A DNA stretch of 64,000 nt from Cyanoderma ruficeps (Eukaryota; Chordata; Aves; Passeriformes; Timaliidae): positions 2,210,526 through 2,274,525 of the forward strand of contig VZDJ01000219.1 of NCBI GenBank assembly GCA_008694505.1, written 5' to 3'. The first letter of the stretch is position 1; each line of letters begins with the position of its first letter. Positions 56,101 to 64,000 of this stretch are shown here, one piece after another. Position numbers and translations under genes: made by a program. The notes below the pieces were generated by a model that saw only the letters and a program-made list of their open reading frames with translations, was not told where the DNA came from and did not search any database.

Positions 56101-59100
56101 TAGGGGAAAATTTGCAGCAGCTCAAATTCTCTTTATGTGGATCTCAGACATTATTGTTATTGAAAGATGTTCTCTGCTTTTGAATACAACTAGAAGACAA
56201 ATATGACCGACAACTTAGTCCCAGGATAATCAGTAAGACACAGAAATCAGGATAAATTCCAAAATGCTTCAATACTCAATTCTAATTTTCATCTCCATAA
56301 GTTGCAGATCAACTCCCTGCTCTCCCTTGGGTTATTTTACATTTGATTCTTCCAAGTCCAGCCCTGCCCCAGCTATACCTCTCCCCTCATTATTGAGGAG
56401 CTGGAGCTGTTAAGCACGTCCAAACCACATGTTCATCAGGAATTTTGAAGGATTTTTTTTTCCTGAAGAACCTTTTTCAGCCCTCTCCACACTCCTGTAT
56501 TTTATGAAAACATTTTATATTTTATCCTGGCAATCTTAAAAAACAAAACTGCTATTTTTTTACAAGCACAATTGAATGAATGGATCTGCAGGACAGAACT
56601 AACTTCAGTGATTATTCCTTGAATATCATGTTTAAGGTCCTTCTACCCCTCAAGAAAAGGCAGAAGGATACGACTGCACAGCGTAAATGTTGCAATTTCT
56701 TAGAGACCTCCAGTTGCAAGATAAGTTTATATCCTTTATATTTGTGCAACATACTGCTGTCCTGTAGGCCAGTAGAAGGGGATAAGGAGGTGATTATCTT
56801 GCATCCTTCCCACACTCTTGGTAATCATTTCTTCTCTTTATCCCCTTTCTACACTTGTCAGCATATCCAGCAATAGACAAATGCTACTTCCTCGTGAACA
56901 CTGAAGATTATTCCTACCTGTTTTACAAAAGCATGACAACAATATTGTGAGGAACATTACAAGGAATATTATTAGTTGGCTTCAGACCTCCAGTTTGGCC
57001 AGATTTCAGCTATGAATGAATTAAGCTGGGAGAGTGTCCATCTGACAATTATACAGCAGCTTTTATGCTGAGTCTGTCTCAGAAAATCGTGCATGTAGAA
57101 TTACTCGTTCAAATTTTCTTTTTAAGAAAGTTGTTTGATATGTATTTCAAGCTGATGAGACCCAAAACCAATTGCCAGTTGATTTTTGGAACTTCATTTT
57201 AACTGCGTTAGCTCCTGTTTATTAAATTTAAGATATGTATTTTTTATTTTTAAACAGCACTTTGTAGTTCTTTTCCATTGCTGGCAATTAATTTGTTCAG
57301 TGAAGAAAAAAAGAAGACTTTCATGTATTGCTATGTTTTTTAATTCTGTGCTGATGTGTGATTAAGTATTCTCTTTCACACAGAACAAAGAGACTTGTTT
57401 CTCTGTTATTTCCCTCTCTTGTTTTAGGAAGTGCAGATGAATCCATTTTATCTTAATTTGATATTTCTAGTAAAAATTAAACTGATGTTTTACTTTCTAA
57501 AGTAAAAGTAATTTTTTCCCCAAAGTTAAAGATAAACTGAGAATTGCGTGTTTTATGCAGAACTTTTTTGCCTGACTGTGATAAATACTGTGGAAGGAAG
57601 GTTACTGCAGCAAGTTTAGACATAAGTTTGATAGGAAGGTGTAAGCCTTAATTCCAAACACATTTCACATTCCACAAGGACCTCCACAATTCAGTTCACT
57701 TATATATTTTCACTCTCAACCTTTTCCAGAAGTCATAAGTATTTTAGAGAAAAAAACCCCCATGTATTTAAATTACTTATTTTATATTTTACATATCAGA
57801 ACAAGAAAAAAAGTAGTTGGATCTAGTTTAAATCATCAAAGATGAACCAGAGTTCTTATACTGATCCTCCATTTCAATGTATGAAAATTCATATCAAATT
57901 GAAGTTGCAGTACTTAATAGCGACAGATGCCAATTTAGAAAACAGAGACAATATGCTCACAGAAGCAACCACCATGATTTGAATAAATAATTGTGATTAA
58001 CTAGAGAACAAAAAATCAAGACTGAAAAAATTTAGATGTCGGGTTCTGGTCTGGTCTTACCAAAAAAAAAAAGAAAGAAAAGAACAGCAATATTAAAGAC
58101 AAAGCATGGTGTTGCAAGGCTAACAAAACGGAAATCAGATATGAAAAAGATGATGTTATTTTTGGCAGCATTACTATTTACAATAGCCTGCATCCCCACA
58201 CCCATATTTATTCAGGCATTTATGACATTTTACTGCTGTTTGGGGGGAGAGGGAGGAAATATTTTAAAAAATTCTTCTTGGCAGCAAGAACCATTTGATA
58301 TGGAGTTAAGATGCATCCGAGCCAAGAAGGTTGGCTCAAGAATGTCAAATGGTCATGTGAGACAGGTCATGTGTGGCAGGAAAATCTTCCTGGATGAGAA
58401 GTCAAACCAGTGCCATAGGGACCAAAAATGCATGTTGGAATGGCAAAAAAGGAGTGACTCCTAGAAAATCCTGAACAAATCCTTTATAATGGTAACAGTT
58501 CAACAGAAACAACTCTGGGTGACTGACAAAATTAGTTGGATGGAATACCATCCAACTTTTTAAAGCAAATGTGTATCACTGGATTTATTAAGCATCAACA
58601 TAACTTATTTTATTAAGCAACTGCTGCTGTAAAACGCTAATAACAGTTATACAAATAGATAATTACCTTTCCAATATCTTTTTTATTAATTTGCTTTAAC
58701 TGTACAAAGCAAATGAGCTTTACCAACTACCAGCTTACACATCAAGGCAAACCTTCTGCTCACAGCTACATAGCTTCAGTTACATTAAATGATTTCATTG
58801 GAAGAAAAGTACTAAATACTCTACAATTCCTACTTTGCTTAATCGTTGCAATAATAACTTGGAGTAGCAGCAATTGGAAACCTGACTGTATTATTCTTCC
58901 ATTTTAATAAGCTTTACAACTGAAAATCTATTATGCCTGTTTAAAAAAAATAAATAAACTGAGGCTATTAGAAAGCCTTGCTTCCATTAAAACTGTGCTC
59001 AAAGTCTTTAGAAAACATCTCACAGCACTTAATAAAGTGATTAATTGTGTTTCCATTGCTGAGCCCTTGCTCTGTAGCAGAGGTGAAGGGAGCAGAGGGC

Positions 59101-62100
59101 CACAGGACTGACCTGCACACGGAGTCCCACCATGTCCCTCTTTGCTGAGTGTCGCTGTAGGACATGAAAGAAAGACTCCAAATATTTTTAGAAGGCAAAG
59201 AGCATGGAAAAAAGGCTTTATTTTCTAATTCTTACTACCTTTTATAAGGTGTCCTGATACAGACTTAACATGACTGGTGAATAGGCACGACACCTCTCTA
59301 ATCCCGTTGGTTAAACCAGAGAAACAGCAAAACACCACCTGGAGAAAGATTGGTTTGAGAAAGGGGAGTTGTTTGCCAAGATTGTTGGAGAAGAAATTTT
59401 CTTGAGAAATTTTTCCTTGGGAAAAGGTTAGCAGCTGCTAGCAGGCTAAAAATCTTTCAGGCTCAGAAATATCAGGCCCACAGCTGGGCATCCCAGGACA
59501 GGTGGCCTTGCACAGTCCCCTCCATAAAGTGTTGGGCATTGCTCTGCAACCTGAGTGTCCCTTCACACCCAGGGAGGCAGGAGCCTGCAGAAGCTGATGG
59601 TTCCCGGCACAGAGCCTGCCAAGCCCTGCAGTTCCAGGCTCTGCCATCAGCCATCCCAGAGCACTGCAGGGAGCAGCTCCCACTGCCCACGGTGAGCCCA
59701 GCCTGGCAGGGCAGCACCCAGGGCTGCTTGGGCAGCTCTCACTGAAGCAGTGATTGCTCCTCTTTCCCAGACAGCATGGGGCACAGAGACACCTTCAACA
59801 AGAGGAACAGGCACTGCAGTTTCCTGCAGACACAAGAACTTGCCTCTCTCCCTCCCTCAGGTTGTGGAGGTGGCGAGGAGATGACACTGCTGGAGGTGTA
59901 AGTGATTTAACTGCTGAGTAATTATATGAAGAGAGGACAACGACCTTTATTTTGCTAACTGTCTATTAGAAGAACTTCTCTAATTTTGACTGGGACAAAT
60001 TAGCAATTTCTAGATATAGTTCTTGACCTTGAGCACATAAACCTTGAAGGCAACTATCACACAGCAAATAATTAACTAAGTGATATATTACCAGATCATA
60101 CTACAGCGTCCTTTAACAAGATGACATTCTACATATTCAAGCAGCGAATTCCTATTTCCCAAGCCCGAGTTCTGCACAGATAAAAGTGAACATTAATAAG
60201 GGAACAGAAACCGGAGGCTCAAGTATCTGAACCATGAAGAGAAGCATTTAAATTGTTTCAATCTTTTGTTTCTGGCACCATGCCGTCTGCTCACATAAAG
60301 CTGTAATTGAAACCACTCCATGTGTGTAGTGGGTTCATTACTGGCTCTGACTGAACTGTCTCATGTGCTAACCATGGACTGGGTTTTTGCATCCTTAGCA
60401 TCAAGGACTCTTCACCTATGTATTTGTTAGCACATATGGGTTCTTATTCCTTCTAGGAAATTAAAATTATCTAATATTTAAGAGCCACAGATTGATTTCT
60501 GAGTCCAGCTCCCATGGGATAGTGAATGGCATATCTAAGCATCTGCAAAATAAATCACCTGGGAAGATATTATATTCATAGAATTAAAATATAACAATGG
60601 CTTAAATAATTGATTTGTAATACTTTGCTATATGATAAATACTCAGTTTACTCAAAGTCCTTATTTGCTGAGTACGAGCTTTCCACTGCTAAAAAGAATG
60701 AATACATTTCAGAAGGAAGTACCTTGCCTAGAAATAATTAATATACCATTTTAACACTAAGTATAATTTTAATTACTTTACTTCTGGAGGAGATACCATC
60801 TAAGTGTCTCCTCTAATGTGCCCTGAAATGAAACCCATATATTTGATGCAACATATAAAATTAAAGCCTGATAATGACACTTTCATAGAGTTTAACACAA
60901 TCATATCTATTTCATTAGACTTTGTAACAGTTCTAAGACAACGAGGAAACTCATTCAGAAAACACAGGTGAAAATTCTGTGACTGTTCAAAATACTCCTT
61001 GTCCTTTAAAGTAAGGCACTGCCAAATAAGCTGAGGCAACAGAAAAATACAAAGACACAGGTCTCTGCAGGGCAAGAGAGCTGTAAATTCGGATTGGAGA
61101 ACAGCAAGAGGTTTTACAAGTACTATACTTTCAGGCTCTAATGATACTTTTTTCAGAAGTATAAACAACAAACTTCACACATTTGATGCATTTACTGCTA
61201 CTCTAAAACACTGATACTTGTTTACTATCATATGACAAATTCTGCTCTCTATAGTAAGACTCTGTAATGCCTTCCTAAAGAGTTCATAACATGAGGATTA
61301 AGAAAAAACAGAAACATCAAAAGTCTGTCTTTACTCCCTCCCTAAAACGTTTTCAATCTTCGACATCAAATGAGCTTGGGTCATCATGCAAATCAACTAA
61401 ATTTATGGTCAATGCAAGAAGAAAAAAACCCAAAAATCATGCTGCCCTTTTTAGTTTTACTAAAGTATCAAAAGATATGCTAAGGTGGAAGAGGGGGAGA
61501 GAGATGCAGAGGAAAAGAAGCATCCCTATTGCTTCTATTGCACCCTGAGGTCAACATTTCACTTTTCTTCTTTTGGCTGTTCCATCAGCCTAAGAAACCA
61601 TGAGCACTCACCTTCTGTATTTCAAGCTCCAACAATCCATGTCTGCCCTGGGAATTCACGGGGGAGTTTAGTTAAGCACTTCATCTTAGGAAGCAATATA
61701 ATTAACATGACATAGTTCACTTGTATTTATTTGTGGGTTTGAACCTAGGCTGTGTTGTCTGTAAAATTCCTTTATTCAGCTATAAATGAAAGCTTGTGCA
61801 AGTCTTAAAAATGTATTGTTTGGCACTTTAGAGGAGCTGATCATATTCAGGCCTGTACATGTCTGACCAAGAACTCCTCTGATGAGGCAGCTGATCTAAG
61901 CAAAGCTGTTTCTCTATTTATGGGTAGAAGTATTCTCATAACAAGTAAAGACAGGAATATTTTAAAACTAAGATGGTGGCTTTTCATAAAGTACCCACTT
62001 TATTTACACTAAATAACAGCTAAGCTACAGCACAGGATTAGTGTAATATTTAAAAGATTCTGTGCAAACAGTCAGCAACTTGTAGACTTCCTCAGCGTGA

Positions 62101-64000
62101 TCCATTTCCTTCTGTAGCTTAGCAACATTAAGACTATAACAAACAAAAATTAATAGTGCCAACGCTAATTTCCATATGTGATGCTGATCCAAGTTCACTG
62201 GAGCCATTTGCAGTTTAACCTGCAGCATCCCATACCTCAGCCACACCAACAAATCCCTGCAGTGCAGCTCGGGGGGGTGTCAGGGGGGTGTTGGTGTGAG
62301 CAGCACCTTCCCTGTGTCGGTGCTCGGTGTCAGTGGGAGCTGGTACTGCTGGAGCAGATGTTTCATGTTGATAAGCAGAGACTGGAAAAGAAATTTCTAA
62401 GCCACTTTTTCTTTTTTTTCTTCGTTTTCTCTCCCGTACTTGGCAATAACTGATCAAGTATATTTGCCATGTGAAGCCCCTCTGCTTGGAGTAACTTCCT
62501 CATCTCTTTTCCTAAATCCAAATAATCGTTAGTCGAGCTAAATCACAAACCGCCTCCTTTCAAACTTCCTTCTCACTCCTCCAGCTGGGAGCTCTCAATT
62601 GCTGTCAGATTTAACTTTCTTTTGGTTATCCTTTCTTAGGGAAAGACACAACCTATGTCAATACTATTAATCAACACTGCTATACAAATTCCCATGCAGT
62701 GGGAAGCTACAATCAAAGTCATATGTTGTCTTATTGCTAAGAGATCTGAATTACAAAATGCAAATTTCTGTACAATTGTATAAAATTGTCATTATATCCT
62801 GCGGTATCCACAGCATTTGTTAAATCCACCACGGCTTAAATCATCAAATCTGAAAATGAGCATTACTAGGCAGAACTGAGGCAATTGAGACTTCATTATG
62901 ACCCCAAGGAACACAGATAGGTGGGTACAAAAGCAATCAACATGTACAGAATGCTGGAATGACCTTGGATATCCACACCAGTTACAGTTCTCCTGGACAG
63001 TGTAGTTCCAACACTTGCCTCCACTTTTCTCTGTCCATTGTTAGATTTGGGAATAAATCAAAAAGTTTATTATAGGTTACATCCCAAACAACCTAAAGGA
63101 CAAATGATTTTTTTCAGGTATTCTGCAGTTTTTCTCTTCTTCCCTGCAAGGATGAGCCACATCAGCTGTACACCCCAAATATTGGAGTAAACTGAGTGAT
63201 AAGGAACTTTAGGAACTGTGTATCTGCCTGAATTTCCCTTAAAAATTTAGTTCATAAATCAGATAACAGTTTACCAATAGAGAACTACATTGGAAAGCAG
63301 AATGGAAAATGTGAGCACACCACTCCATCTCAATGCAACCTAAATTGCAATAAATAAAAAATGCATGGGAATCTAACAATGAGATAGATTATACCTTCCT
63401 CAGTGGTTAAAATATTTGGAGTAGAAAAAATAATAAAAAAATCTATAAAACATAGTGTGGAATTTATTGTCCTTTAAAGGCTCTGTAATATTAGTTGCAA
63501 TCACATCCTTACAAATTAAATATATATTAGGCTCCGGAAATCAATGTAGTTAGGGAAAGTAAATCAAAGGCAGAATGCAGCTTACCGATTATAGTGAAAA
63601 GAGCTTGCTAAAAATGTAAGGACTCCTAAACACTGTGAGGCTTTTCAAGATACTTGCTTATCATTAGGCTTCTAGTTTTGTGAAGTCAGAAGATATTTAA
63701 TGTTTATTAAAATTTAGTTGCGGAGAACTGTTAATCTGTAAAATTCTATTTTAAGAAGTACAATTTATTTAATTAATTGAATCACTTGAATAAAAATGGC
63801 AGAAGTAAGAGGACGTCAGGGACAAATTTTTAACACTACACAAAAAAAAAAAAAAAGACTACAAGCCATTACCTAATCACCTAATCTACATTGCCAAAAT
63901 CTTCACAAGTCATGCAGGTAAATGGAAGCTGCTGTTTTAAATTTAGGTTGTCTTCATCACTCTCTGTTGCAGTGTGCAGCCTTTCCTCAGTCACTGGCCA

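Overview
The window looks like gene-poor nuclear DNA from a bird, probably a songbird. The sequence is AT-rich and CpG-poor. It carries two pieces of a chicken-repeat-1 (CR1) type LINE with the typical avian 3' end, and one well-preserved ERVL-type long terminal repeat (LTR) of the kind common in bird genomes. Three weaker stretches also look like solo LTRs. I see no bacterial, plasmid or viral gene organisation and no convincing host protein-coding exon. Reading frames longer than 100 codons are about as frequent as chance allows in 64 kb of AT-rich DNA, or they lie inside repeats. The window is therefore best read as a gene desert or the inside of a very large intron.

Layout. 1-13.2 kb: AT-rich DNA with an E-box hairpin (665), a 48-bp minisatellite (1468-1611), a 14-bp AT-rich palindrome (3816) and a 1.8-kb stretch resembling conserved regulatory DNA (8.6-10.5 kb). 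13.2-15.4 kb: a 7-base assembly gap, a minus-strand CR1 tail, two copies of a 37-bp sequence about 0.9 kb apart, an 18-bp tandem repeat, and splice-acceptor plus poly(A) signals that could mark a small terminal exon. 15.4-25.9 kb: mostly unremarkable, but with a CpG-rich island at 19.1-19.5 kb and a TAATTA-rich stretch at 21.7-22.3 kb. 25.9-27.0 kb: an ERVL LTR followed by its primer-binding site and leader, with nothing recognisable of gag or pol after it. 27-37 kb: two adjacent hairpins, an A-rich simple repeat, a possible regulatory stretch with a 12-bp palindrome, and a complex minisatellite at 29.9 kb. 37.2-37.8 kb: a probable minus-strand LTR. 41.8 kb: a TG microsatellite. 43.4-44.1 kb: a plus-strand CR1 3' fragment with a broken reverse-transcriptase C-terminus. 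50 kb: a probable plus-strand LTR. 59.2-59.5 kb: a possible minus-strand LTR beside a GC-rich block. The remaining DNA shows nothing I can name.

No genes work together here. The functional candidates are non-coding: stretches with homeodomain-type palindromes, and the CpG-rich island. Their conservation cannot be judged from one sequence. I did not find a convincing new biological system. The most unusual items are the perfect palindromes and inverted repeats in otherwise unique DNA, and the ERVL copy that kept its leader but lost its genes.
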